Shown: positions 22,869 to 29,665 of the stretch, in pieces
Layout: each line of letters opens with the position of its first letter
Position numbering within the stretch: the first letter of the stretch is position 1
DNA from: a virus
Reading direction: 5' to 3' (one strand)
Virus record (IMG/VR): IMGVR_UViG_3300015373_000033
Span: 1-29,713 of that record
Length of the DNA: 29,713 bases
Position numbers and translations under genes: made by a program
The notes under the pieces: model-generated
The model's database searches: none
What the model saw: only the letters and a program-made list of their open reading frames with translations
What the model was told of the DNA's origin: nothing

Positions 22869-23639
22869 ATGACAACGCTAACGATCAATCATGCGGCCAA
22901 GCGCGCGCCGAGTGCTGCGCTGGCATTCTGGAACGAAGACACTGCAATTACCTACGATCTGCCGTTGTCGGCCGATCTGGCGCATCTGATCGCCGGCAGC
23001 ATGGGCTTTCCGAGCAAGATGCCGGGGACTGCTTATGGTCTGAGCGCGCGGCGATGCATCACGGGCAGCAAGCTCGCACAGATCAAAAACACGGTCTGTC
23101 ACGACTGTTACGCGCTAAAGGGAAATTACGTCTATAGCGATGTGATCCGAGCGCAAGAGATCCGCTATGCCGGCACCAAACACGCGCGCTGGGCCGAATG
23201 CATGGCCTACCTGCTTAATGCCATGCATGGCTTTGCGCCACGGCCCAAGCGATTGAAATCCAAAAAAGTAAAGAGCAAGGGCTGGCATCGCTGGCACGAT
23301 GCCGGCGATCTGCAAAGTGTCGCGCATCTCGCCGCGATCTGCCGCGTGTGCGAGCTAACGCCCAAGATCAAGCATTGGCTGCCGACTCGCGAAACGGCGA
23401 TTGTGCTGGCATTCGTGAAGGCCGGCGGCATCATTCCCGATAATCTCACTATCCGGGTCAGCGCGACCATGGTCGACGGCCAAGCGACCAAAACATGGCT
23501 GTGGACGAGTGGCGTGCATGACCAGATCGTGCCCGCGGCCAAGGACCGCTGCACTGCGCCCGATACGAACGGCGAGTGTGCGTCATGCCGCAAGTGCTGG
23601 GACCGCGAGCAATCCCACACGACCTACCACCTGCATTGA
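22869..23639 (+). CDS. gp88-like early protein
   Basis: 256 residues from ATG 22869. Features of the phage gp88 domain are present: KMPGTAYGLSARRC (50-63), VCHDCYALKG (76-85), WHRWHDAGDLQS (139-150), HWLPTRE (169-175) and LTIRVSATMVDG (193-204). The C-terminus has CTAPDTNGECASCRKCW, four cysteines of a metal-binding knuckle. The enzyme activity of this family is not established as far as I know; the many conserved Cys, His and Asp suggest a metal or cluster enzyme. Lengths of 220-280 are normal. It is the first gene of a new early transcript. Confidence 0.75.
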   Translation: MTTLTINHAAKRAPSAALAFWNEDTAITYDLPLSADLAHLIAGSMGFPSKMPGTAYGLSARRCITGSKLAQIKNTVCHDCYALKGNYVYSDVIRAQEIRYAGTKHARWAECMAYLLNAMHGFAPRPKRLKSKKVKSKGWHRWHDAGDLQSVAHLAAICRVCELTPKIKHWLPTRETAIVLAFVKAGGIIPDNLTIRVSATMVDGQATKTWLWTSGVHDQIVPAAKDRCTAPDTNGECASCRKCWDREQSHTTYHLH

Positions 23640-23651
23640 GGAGATAACAAA

Positions 23652-23957
23652 ATGACAACGACTCTTTCCGACATTGCCCGCGCGGCATTGGCCAAGGCCT
23701 ACGCCACGCGCGGACCGCATCGCGGGCAATTGCTGGCACGTTGCCCGCGTTCCAACACACTCGCGGCCGCGGCATGGCAGGGCGCAATGCTGGTGGTCAA
23801 TCCCTACCAAGCAAGCATTGGCGCAATGTTGTTCATGTCTGCCGAGCAAAGGACCGTGCGCGATGAAATCGTGGCGCATTTCGAGTCCTTGCCGCGCGAG
23901 TACCAAATCCTGGCACAGCGCGATCGTGAGGCGCTGACTCGTTTGGGGGTATGGTGA
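23652..23957 (+). CDS. Early protein of unknown function
   Basis: 101 residues with SD GAGGAG. Two helical parts (SDIARAALAKAYATRG and RTVRDEIVAHFESLPREYQI) flank a hydrophobic middle (AAAAWQGAMLVVNPYQ). Directly after the gp88-like gene and probably co-transcribed. No family recognised. Confidence 0.6.
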   Translation: MTTTLSDIARAALAKAYATRGPHRGQLLARCPRSNTLAAAAWQGAMLVVNPYQASIGAMLFMSAEQRTVRDEIVAHFESLPREYQILAQRDREALTRLGVW

Positions 23958-23958
23958 C

Positions 23959-24114
23959 ATGGACCGTGAATATTGGCGTTTGATTGCCTTGGCAATCGAG
24001 GAATTGAGCGAATACGGTTTCATTATCGAGCGCACGCAAGAGCGGATGCGCAACCACCCCATGAATATTGACCCCGTGCAAGTCGCGTTGGGTTGGTCCG
24101 ATGTGGAGGGCTGA
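23959..24114 (+). CDS. Small acidic helical protein
   Basis: 51 residues (MDREYWRLIALAIEELSEYG, then FIIERTQERMRNHP, ending WSDVEG). The ATG lies one base after the preceding TGA, a tight coupling. Function unknown. Confidence 0.5.
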   Translation: MDREYWRLIALAIEELSEYGFIIERTQERMRNHPMNIDPVQVALGWSDVEG

Positions 24115-24118
24115 AACC

Positions 24119-24322
24119 ATGTCCCGCAATATCCCCCAAGTGCGCCTCTGGCGCGTGACCTACTTACGCGACGGCGTGCAGATCTTCCAGCACGAGTCGC
24201 ATGCGCCTACCAAATTGTTCGCACGCTGGAACGCGCGCGATGCATTCATTCAATCCGGCATATGGCGCGAGTCCGGCCTTGCCGACAAGATTCGAGTCGG
24301 GCTCATTAGGAAAGGACATTGA
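24119..24322 (+). CDS. Small basic early protein
   Basis: 67 residues (MSRNIPQVRLWRVTYLRDGV, then FARWNARDAFIQSGIW, ending IRKGH). Arg-rich, mixed strand and helix. Starts four bases after the previous stop. No family recognised. Confidence 0.5.
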   Translation: MSRNIPQVRLWRVTYLRDGVQIFQHESHAPTKLFARWNARDAFIQSGIWRESGLADKIRVGLIRKGH

Positions 24323-24326
24323 GTCC

Positions 24327-24542
24327 ATGACCGCGTTCAAAGACCCGATGTTGCGCAAGGTCTACGACTATTGCCGCACGACCGGCGGCAATATCGGGTC
24401 AAGCCCATTGCGCTACGCCTATCGTTTGGGCCGTCGAGGTACCAAAAACATGTTCGTTCGCTTGTCGTCACAGCATGCCGCATGGGCAGCTGGGCGCGAT
24501 GATTACCGCGAAGTCAACAAAGGAAAGGCAATTGAGTCATGA
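24327..24542 (+). CDS. Small basic early protein
   Basis: 71 residues (MTAFKDPMLRKVYDYCRTTG, then SPLRYAYRLGRRGTKNMFVR). AGGA-type SD seven or more bases upstream. Its TGA overlaps the next ATG. Unknown function. Confidence 0.5.
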   Translation: MTAFKDPMLRKVYDYCRTTGGNIGSSPLRYAYRLGRRGTKNMFVRLSSQHAAWAAGRDDYREVNKGKAIES

Positions 24543-24814
24543 CCGATCTCGCAAAGCTCGCCATGCCGACCGTGCATTTGAACGGCACCGGCAAAGCCGA
24601 GCTATTGAACGGCTATCGCCAAGCCATGGCCGCGGTGCGGCTGGCAATCAATACCGTGCAATCGACCGCGCCGCATGGCCGCGACTACTACGTGCAGAAA
24701 GATAACCCGATACAGGCTGCGATCACCGAGCACAGCGAACGACTCCAAGTCTTGGAGCATGTTTTTAACGAGTTGGAGACGCTAGCGGTGCATGTCATGG
24801 AGCAAGGCACATGA
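24539..24814 (+). CDS. Early protein of a widespread phage family, function unknown
   Basis: 91 residues: MPTVHLNGTGKAELLNGYRQ, then APHGRDYYVQKDNPIQAAIT with helical C-terminus EHSERLQVLEHVFNELET. The pattern LPTVHLNGTs--eLl--Y and PhGRDYY-Q is one I recognise from many phage and prophage genomes without an assigned role. Coupled to both neighbours by ATGA overlaps. Confidence 0.65.
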   Translation: MTDLAKLAMPTVHLNGTGKAELLNGYRQAMAAVRLAINTVQSTAPHGRDYYVQKDNPIQAAITEHSERLQVLEHVFNELETLAVHVMEQGT

Positions 24815-24993
24815 AATCTATAGACCAGAATATCGCTAATCTCGCCAAGCTAATGCATCGCATGGCCGCAAACGATATGGGCGAATTGAGCGCGGCAGAA
24901 GCGGCATGCTTTCACACCGCCTGCGCTGCGATTGATAATTTGATTGTGGCGCGCGAAGCCCGACAAGAGGACGAAGAGGAGTCTGTATCGTGA
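24811..24993 (+). CDS. Small acidic helical protein
   Basis: 60 residues (MKSIDQNIANLAKLMHRMAA, then AAEAACFHTACAAIDNLIVA, ending in a run of Asp and Glu). ATG overlaps the previous TGA (ATGA) and the end overlaps a GTG (GTGA). Unknown function. Confidence 0.55.
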   Translation: MKSIDQNIANLAKLMHRMAANDMGELSAAEAACFHTACAAIDNLIVAREARQEDEEESVS

Positions 24994-25091
24994 CCGGCTT
25001 AATCATCATGACCGCATTCGTGTTCTGCTTTGCGCTCACGTTTGCGGTCGCTGCCATCATCGACGAAATGAGTGGAGACAACCATGGGTGA
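24990..25091 (+). CDS. 33-residue single-span membrane peptide
   Basis: GTG at 24990 overlaps the previous TGA. One hydrophobic span (LIIMTAFVFCFALTFAVAAI) fills most of the peptide, followed by DEMSGDNHG. Its last codons overlap the next gene's start (25084). Small membrane peptides encoded this way are common in phages but easily over-called. Confidence 0.45.
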   Translation: MTGLIIMTAFVFCFALTFAVAAIIDEMSGDNHG

Positions 25092-25335
25092 GCTTTTCAG
25101 CGTCTACTATTTCTCCAGCGAAATCCTGGGCGATATTCAGGAGCGCGAGTGCTACCTCGTGCCGTTGAACGAAGCCAAACAATGGTTCGTGCATCATACC
25201 ACCAACGTGGCGGCCAATGCCGGCTTTACCGTGCGCGTGATCATGACCGACAGTGACGACTGCATCGTGGCCGAGTGGAAATATGGTCAAGGAATCACGT
25301 GGCCGAAGGAGTCGACGTTTAGACATGATGCCTAA
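25084..25335 (+). CDS. Early protein of unknown function
   Basis: 83 residues from ATG 25084, with GGAG seven bases upstream; a GTG at 25072 is less likely. MGELFSVYYFSSEILGDIQE, then CYLVPLNEAKQWFVHHTTNV, then FTVRVIMTDSDDCIVAEW: an alternating strand-helix pattern. Last gene of its transcript, before a new operator-promoter. Confidence 0.55.
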   Translation: MGELFSVYYFSSEILGDIQERECYLVPLNEAKQWFVHHTTNVAANAGFTVRVIMTDSDDCIVAEWKYGQGITWPKESTFRHDA

Positions 25336-25380
25336 ACCTCTGCGTCCCAAGGGCGCTTGCCTTCGAATCAAATTAGTAAG

Positions 25381-25409
25381 TTGACAAACGTCAATTAGTG
25401 TGCTAACCT
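25381..25409 (+). promoter_or_regulatory. Early promoter with operator over the -35
   Basis: TTGACA (25381-25386), 17 bases, TAACCT (25404-25409). Operator TTGACA-AA-CGTCAA at 25381-25394. The leader CAACTCTAAC (25419-25428) follows. It faces the DUF2786-like gene at 25442. Confidence 0.7.
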
Positions 25410-25441
25410 CTCTTCGTTCAACTCTAACCATGTAGGCAATC

Positions 25442-26242
25442 ATGACAACCGAATTAGACCGCATCAAGTTCAAGATCAAAGCTCTGGCCGCGAAGACCGT
25501 GGCCAACGGCTGCAGCGAGCACGAGGCCATGTCGGCAATGGAGGGCGTCGGCCGCTTGCTGGCGCAGTACAATCTCACCATGGAGGAGTGCGACGTCCGC
25601 TCGAGTGTGTGCAAAACGATCTTTATCGATATCGACCGGCAACACCGCCACCCCATCGACTCGTGCGTGACTTCGCTCGCCGATCTGGTCAATGCCAAGT
25701 GCTGGTTTAACCGGCAATACAAGAAATACCCGGGGCCTAATGGTGGCGTAGTCTACAAGAAAAGCGCAGCCTATGCGTTCTTTGGCCAGGAGCAGGATCT
25801 CGAGCTGATCGAATATCTGTTCAAGGTCATTCACTCCGCCATCGAGGCCGAGTCAGCCAAGTTCAAGCAATCGTCCTATTATTCCAACGGCCACAAGACC
25901 AGCCCCGAATACCGGCATCGCGTGGCCGGCGCGCGCCGCAGTGCGACCGTGAGCTTCCAGCGCGGCATGGCAAGCCGCATTGGCCAGCGCCTGCGCGTGC
26001 TCAAAGCGCAGAACGACGCCGAGCTTGCCAAGCATCGCAGCACCGGCACCGCGCTGGTCGTGCTCAAAAAGCAAATTATCGAGGACGCTTGGCAGCACGA
26101 GGGCATCAAGCTCAGAAGCAATCGTTCGTCCTATCGCATCAAGGACTCCTCCGCTTTCGAACACGGCCACCGGGCCGGCGACAAGGTCAATCTCTCGCGG
26201 CCGATCCCGGGCGCGGGCAAGGTCGGAGGGCTGCTGACATGA
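25442..26242 (+). CDS. DUF2786/DUF7168-like early protein
   Basis: 266 residues. The first 45 residues (RIKFKIKALAAKTVANGCSE, then GVGRLLAQYNLTMEEC) match the helical DUF2786 pattern (KI-aLLaKT---G-te-EA--A---A--Lm--y-l). The middle part (CVTSLADLVNAKCWFNRQYK to AYAFFGQEQDLELIEYLF) fits the domain usually fused to it in phages. The C-terminal 80 residues are basic and may be disordered. Function unproven; possibly nucleic-acid related. First gene of a transcript, overlapped by the next ATG. Confidence 0.75.
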   Translation: MTTELDRIKFKIKALAAKTVANGCSEHEAMSAMEGVGRLLAQYNLTMEECDVRSSVCKTIFIDIDRQHRHPIDSCVTSLADLVNAKCWFNRQYKKYPGPNGGVVYKKSAAYAFFGQEQDLELIEYLFKVIHSAIEAESAKFKQSSYYSNGHKTSPEYRHRVAGARRSATVSFQRGMASRIGQRLRVLKAQNDAELAKHRSTGTALVVLKKQIIEDAWQHEGIKLRSNRSSYRIKDSSAFEHGHRAGDKVNLSRPIPGAGKVGGLLT

Positions 26243-26430
26243 ACACAAACCATAAAGTCGGAGAACGTTATCGGCTGGAGCGTCTGACTGCAGGCGACCG
26301 TAACGCCATCTTTGAGACGAACGAACTGGATCAATACGACTTGGACAACGGCGGCGATGGGATCGTCTACGCTGGTACAGCCAGAGAGGCTGCAGAAATT
26401 CGCGCTACCGTTGCCCAGGTGCCGTCGTGA
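26239..26430 (+). CDS. Small early protein
   Basis: 63 residues (MNTNHKVGERYRLERLTAGD, then LDNGGDGIVYAGTAREAAEI). ATG overlaps the previous TGA (ATGA) and its end overlaps a GTG (GTGA). No family recognised; coding rests on the coupling at both ends. Confidence 0.5.
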   Translation: MNTNHKVGERYRLERLTAGDRNAIFETNELDQYDLDNGGDGIVYAGTAREAAEIRATVAQVPS

Positions 26431-26852
26431 CGGTGAAGGATTACCAGCGCAAGCGGGTCTATCGCTGGGAGGATGCCGTGGTGGGGCCGCGTTGCTCCGC
26501 CATGGTGCCGTTCGCCGCCGGCCAGACCTACGTCAATGGCGTCTGGCTGGCGCAGGGCTGGCTTAAACCGCCCCGGGTGGTCCCGATCTCCACCCGACAG
26601 CGCAAGCACCTTGCCCGGGCTTCCCACGGCCAAATAGAGCTACCTGTGAACGTCCCCGGCTGGGTGGTCCTGCACGAGTTGGCGCACTCTCTTACTGACG
26701 ATGGGCATGGTCCCAACTTCATGGGCATGTACATCGATCTGCTCGAGCGGGTCGAGGGGCTGTCGCGACTGCTTACCATGTACTCGCTCAAGCAGGCGAG
26801 GATTGATTTCAACCTGGGAGTCCAGCCGCTGGGCTGGGTGATTAAACGTTGA
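26427..26852 (+). CDS. Putative zinc metallohydrolase, TIGR04338-like
   Basis: 141 residues from GTG 26427. HELAH (83-87) is a zinc-binding and catalytic motif; H94 and GHGPNF (93-98) supply the usual third ligand region. The N-terminus (RKRVYRWEDAVVG, FAAGQTYVNGVWLAQG) and the order of motifs resemble the TIGR04338 metallohydrolases. It might cleave a protein or peptide substrate; none is known. The TGA stop is overlapped by the next promoter's TTGACA. Confidence 0.65.
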   Translation: MTVKDYQRKRVYRWEDAVVGPRCSAMVPFAAGQTYVNGVWLAQGWLKPPRVVPISTRQRKHLARASHGQIELPVNVPGWVVLHELAHSLTDDGHGPNFMGMYIDLLERVEGLSRLLTMYSLKQARIDFNLGVQPLGWVIKR

Positions 26853-26877
26853 CAAACGTCAATTAAATGCCTAAGTG
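26849..26877 (+). promoter_or_regulatory. Early promoter with operator over the -35
   Basis: TTGACA (26849-26854), 17 bases, TAAGTG (26872-26877). Operator TTGACA-AA-CGTCAA is identical to the one at 25381. Leader CAACTCTAAC at 26882-26891. Faces the gene at 26909. Confidence 0.65.
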
Positions 26878-26908
26878 AGCACAACTCTAACCCGAACGAG
26901 GCAATGAC

Positions 26909-27094
26909 ATGCACACCTTTGCAAGATCCCGCCAGGATGATGGCAGCTACCTCTATACCGTGGGCTACTGGTGCCCTGCTGCCTATAACGAGGGCACCGT
27001 GTTTCAGCCTTTGCGCGACTGTGCCACGGCATCTGAGGCCGTGCGCTGGGTGTCCTATCTCAATGGCGGCGAGCGCCCGGGAGGTGAGTGGTGA
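26909..27094 (+). CDS. Small early protein of a common phage family
   Basis: 61 residues (MHTFARSRQDDGSYLYTVGY, then ATASEAVRWVSYLNGG). The pattern dDG-Y-YTVGyW and an ending V-YLNGG is familiar from phages of alphaproteobacteria, role unknown. An alternative ATG five bases upstream gives an unlikely product. Confidence 0.6.
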   Translation: MHTFARSRQDDGSYLYTVGYWCPAAYNEGTVFQPLRDCATASEAVRWVSYLNGGERPGGEW

Positions 27095-27300
27095 CCGAGC
27101 ATTTTGTTCGTTCCTCGCGCAAGCGGCCCAGCTGCCCCTGCGGCAGCGGGCTGCCGCGGCGCACGCTCGAGGATGCGCGCGGGATCTTCTGCTGCTTTGT
27201 CTGCAATGAATGCGAGGCCGAGAAGAAGGCCAAGTATCGCGCCGACATTTTCACCAACCCGAACTATTTCACCGAGGAACCAATCGAACCAGAGGAGTAA
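27088..27300 (+). CDS. Small cysteine-rich protein, GTG start
   Basis: 70 residues (GTG at 27088, or 69 from GTG 27091). SCPCGSGLPRRTLED, then GIFCCFVCNECEAEKKAKY, seven cysteines in two clusters, suggest zinc binding. Acidic C-terminus. Overlaps the previous TGA. Confidence 0.6.
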   Translation: MVTEHFVRSSRKRPSCPCGSGLPRRTLEDARGIFCCFVCNECEAEKKAKYRADIFTNPNYFTEEPIEPEE

Positions 27301-27305
27301 GGCAA

Positions 27306-27524
27306 ATGGCTAAAATAATGTGTTGCTACGGCAATTGCGACGAGTGGGTTGGCGAAGGGAGCTTCAAGCTCACGCTGACCGAGTCACGCCGCGGCACCGT
27401 GAACGAGCGGCAATCGTTCTGCTGCTACGAGCACGCGATATTGTGGCTGCAGAAGCGTGACGAGAAACTGAACCACGGCGTTCGATCCTGGCGCGGGCCG
27501 GTTGAACGCCACACACAGGAGTAA
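27306..27524 (+). CDS. Small cysteine-rich protein
   Basis: 72 residues from ATG 27306, after leader TAAGGCAA. MAKIMCCYGNCDEWVGEGSF, then SFCCYEHAILWLQKRDEK: a CC-x3-C and CC-x2-H arrangement that could hold one zinc. Unknown function. Confidence 0.6.
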   Translation: MAKIMCCYGNCDEWVGEGSFKLTLTESRRGTVNERQSFCCYEHAILWLQKRDEKLNHGVRSWRGPVERHTQE

Positions 27525-27529
27525 GGCAA

Positions 27530-27727
27530 ATGCCGACGTTCTACGACGACAACTACGGCTTCTGGCACGACATGGATGATCCTGAGATGCGGGACTTCTA
27601 TTTCCAGACCCAGAAACGCAGCAAGGCCAAGATGTGCAAGGGCTGCGGCCGCATGGTCAAGATCAAGCCCGAGTACGCCTACTGCAACTCGTGCGCCGAC
27701 AAGATGGAGCAAGGAGGCGAATTCTAA
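27530..27727 (+). CDS. Small zinc-ribbon protein
   Basis: 65 residues. MCKGCGRMVKIKPEYAYCNS followed by CADKM gives CxxC-x13-CxxC, a classic zinc ribbon. Leader TAAGGCAA. Acidic N-terminus (YDDNYGFWHDMDDPEMRD). Possibly a protein- or nucleic-acid-binding adaptor. Confidence 0.65.
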   Translation: MPTFYDDNYGFWHDMDDPEMRDFYFQTQKRSKAKMCKGCGRMVKIKPEYAYCNSCADKMEQGGEF

Positions 27728-27909
27728 TGTGGAAGGTAGTCGATAAGCACGACGGCCACACGGTGCAGACCTTCGACACTCAGATCGATGCCGTCATGGC
27801 TGCACAGCGTTACAACGCCGGCTGGAGCGTCTGGCCGTTCATAGTAGTCCCTCTGCCGCCAGATGAACCTCCCCGTGCCGACCACATCAAAGGAAAAGGC
27901 AATGGCTAA
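27727..27909 (+). CDS. Small early protein
   Basis: 60 residues (MWKVVDKHDGHTVQTFDTQI, then MAAQRYNAGWSVWPFIVVPL), ending in a Pro-rich tail. ATG overlaps the previous TAA (TAATG) and the next ATG lies inside its last codons. Unknown function. Confidence 0.55.
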   Translation: MWKVVDKHDGHTVQTFDTQIDAVMAAQRYNAGWSVWPFIVVPLPPDEPPRADHIKGKGNG

Positions 27910-28102
27910 GACCATCTACCGCGCCACCCTCTGCAACTCTGCTGGCGAGCTCGACATGTTCACCGCCAACAGCATCGAGGATCTGCAACGCCAGCTGGGC
28001 AAGCGGCTGCTCCAACCGGGCAGTACTTGGATCCTGGCCGACGGCGACACCATCATCATATCGAGCGGCGACTTCCGCAACGTCGAGGCGAAAGCAGCAT
28101 GA
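27902..28102 (+). CDS. Small early protein
   Basis: 66 residues from ATG 27902 (MAKTIYRATLCNSAGELDMF, then WILADGDTIIISSGDF). Leader AAAGGCA. Overlaps neighbours at both ends. Beta-rich; function unknown. Confidence 0.55.
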   Translation: MAKTIYRATLCNSAGELDMFTANSIEDLQRQLGKRLLQPGSTWILADGDTIIISSGDFRNVEAKAA

Positions 28103-28359
28103 CAGCACAAGAAGATATCAACGCCTGGGCCGAGGAGGCGTTCCACAAATGGATGAATGACTGCAGCTGGCGCTACAAGCTGGTTGGCGTGAAACCGAAT
28201 GAAGCCATGGCGTATCTGGGGTTGATTTGCATGCTGGGCTTCGTCTCCACCGCTGCAGCCTACAGTTCCGATGAAGAGAGACTGATCGAGATCGTGCGCA
28301 AGGCATTCCGCGATGCGAGCAAGACCGTGACGGAAATCAAACAGGAGCTAGGCAAATGA
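28099..28359 (+). CDS. Early protein with hydrophobic core
   Basis: 86 residues from ATG 28099. An acidic helix (EDINAWAEEAFHKWMNDCSW) is followed by a hydrophobic stretch EAMAYLGLICMLGFVSTAAA and a charged helical end. It may be membrane-associated. ATGA overlaps on both sides. Confidence 0.5.
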   Translation: MTAQEDINAWAEEAFHKWMNDCSWRYKLVGVKPNEAMAYLGLICMLGFVSTAAAYSSDEERLIEIVRKAFRDASKTVTEIKQELGK

Positions 28360-28604
28360 CCGAGGATGATGACCGCGACTACTGGGAACTGGGCTTCAAC
28401 CTGTTCAGCAAGGAGCCCGAGCTCTTGGGCGCTGCCGTGTGGTGGCGTGCCCACGATCTTAATTTACAGGCTGAAGATGCCTACAACTTCGTCTTCGGCT
28501 ATAGCACTGCCAGGAGGCAGCGAGATGACTACCAGCGAGAACGACAAGATCAAGCAGATGGCGGCGGAAATGCTGTTGAAACAGGGCATTGCGACCTTGA
28601 GTGA
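28356..28604 (+). CDS. Small acidic early protein
   Basis: 82 residues (MTEDDDRDYWELGFNLFSKE, then LGAAVWWRAHDLNLQAEDAY). After about residue 57 it overlaps the next gene for 80 bases in another frame, where its composition turns Arg/Gln-rich; a true end earlier or a sequencing indel is possible. Leader CTAGGCAA. Confidence 0.45.
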   Translation: MTEDDDRDYWELGFNLFSKEPELLGAAVWWRAHDLNLQAEDAYNFVFGYSTARRQRDDYQRERQDQADGGGNAVETGHCDLE

Positions 28605-28737
28605 AGCGGCCAAATTGCGCGGCGTGAGCCGGCAGGCCATGCATCAGGCCACTGCCACTAAGTACGACACCCGACTTATTCGCAGAAAATATCTAGGAAT
28701 TGTGTGGAAAGAATTGCTCGAACGGTTGACGGCATAG
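28525..28737 (+). CDS. Small helix-turn-helix protein
   Basis: 70 residues from ATG 28525, with SD AGGAGGCAGCGAG. Residues about 26-45 (GIATLSEAAKLRGVSRQAMH) are a helix-turn-helix of the kind found in small DNA-binding regulators; the rest is basic and helical (DTRLIRRKYLGIVWKELLER). It could be the repressor of the early operators, or an anti-repressor; nothing in the sequence decides this. The stop touches the structured element that follows. Confidence 0.65.
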   Translation: MTTSENDKIKQMAAEMLLKQGIATLSEAAKLRGVSRQAMHQATATKYDTRLIRRKYLGIVWKELLERLTA

Positions 28738-28858
28738 GGCATCGCCTTGCCTATGTCGGGCAGCGTGGGGCTCGACAAATCGAAAGGTGTTCTGCGGGGG
28801 GCGATGCCCTGGGGGTGGACGTTGGCCCCCGAATGGAATGTCACCGTCCAAGAACACC
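28737..28858 (+). ncRNA. Possible pseudoknotted structured RNA or DNA element
   Basis: A 10-base inverted repeat (28737-28746 with 28800-28809) encloses a small hairpin (28755-28761 with 28770-28776) and GGTGTTCT (28786-28793). That octamer pairs with AGAACACC (28851-28858) outside the stem, and TGGACG/CGTCCA (28816-28821 with 28845-28850) pair within. Together they would form a pseudoknot. No gene fits the 190-base gap. It could be a small RNA, a leader control element or a replication or packaging site. Confidence 0.4.
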
Positions 28859-28926
28859 GACCCACGCACTTGCTTTCTAAATTTAGTCGCTGCCACTATT
28901 CAACGCTTGCAGGAAGGTAAACCCAA

Positions 28927-29157
28927 ATGAGGATCAAGCTGCCGCCGACCCAGCAGGAGATGGAGGAATCGGATTATCTGGTTTGCGCTAAATGGGTGCA
29001 TGCCGTCCCAGACGACTGCGAGGCAGGTAAATGCAGCAGCTGCGGCACCGACGTGATGTACGCCAAGAGCATGCCAAAGAAACCGCAGCGCATCTGCATG
29101 GATTGTGCGGTCGAGATGATGGATCGAGAAGTCAGGACGGGACACTACAATGGGTAA
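28927..29157 (+). CDS. Small zinc-ribbon-like protein
   Basis: 76 residues with SD (AGGAAGG). KCSSCGTDVMYAKSMPKKPQ followed by RICMDC gives CxxC and CxxC separated by about 18 residues. A third cysteine pair (C20, C31) lies before it. Helical acidic N-terminus. Unknown function; one of several small metal-binding proteins in this region. Confidence 0.6.
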   Translation: MRIKLPPTQQEMEESDYLVCAKWVHAVPDDCEAGKCSSCGTDVMYAKSMPKKPQRICMDCAVEMMDREVRTGHYNG

Positions 29158-29335
29158 CAGGATCGCCATGCCGGCAGAGCCGACGCTCAAGGAAGCCTTG
29201 GCCAAGCTCGAGGAACTGCTGGACTATCGCTTGCCGCAATCACACAAGCCATCGACCGCGATCGTGCTCGCGCGCGGCTATGCCGAGGTGATCTATCGGG
29301 CGTTGCTAAAATCGAGCTTGAACGATGCAACCTAA
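29150..29335 (+). CDS. Small helical early protein
   Basis: 61 residues (MGNRIAMPAEPTLKEALAKL, then AIVLARGYAEVIYRALLKS). ATG lies eight bases inside the previous gene. No family recognised. Confidence 0.5.
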   Translation: MGNRIAMPAEPTLKEALAKLEELLDYRLPQSHKPSTAIVLARGYAEVIYRALLKSSLNDAT

Positions 29336-29665
29336 GTTTTCTTGGTGCATTGCCGGGATAATGAATCGTCGGAGCGTGCTCCCCGGTGTGCGGAGTTCTA
29401 CCCCCTCTGCCCATAACCGGCCCGACGAAACGACGCCGGGGACGATACTTGTAACCAGCTGGTGCCGGGGCGTGCCCCTCTGCGTGCAGTCACTCAAGGC
29501 GAGAGCCAAGAGTCGGGAGCTCGCGCGTACAGATCCGCGAAATGACGCGGAGGCACCTCCTACCCCATTTGGGTTATTGAATTAATCCAAAAATAATCGC
29601 TAGCTAAAATTAGCGCCCGAGGGCAGGCTCGATCGGTTGGTAAACTTGCAAGGAGATACCCCAAC
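29336..29665. other. About 330 bases without a convincing gene
   Basis: Contains short GC hairpins (GGAGC-GT-GCTCC near 29371-29382 and GGGGC-GT-GCCCC near 29466-29477) and, near 29596-29616, an imperfect AT-rich hairpin (CGCTA---TAGCG). A plausible but weak promoter for the next gene lies around 29577-29606. An 86-codon open frame here (29325-29585) has no recognisable features and probably is not a gene. Confidence 0.45.

Noticed and set aside
29325-29585. 86-codon open frame beginning inside the last early gene
   Set aside because: No domain, composition like non-coding DNA with embedded GC hairpins, no SD.
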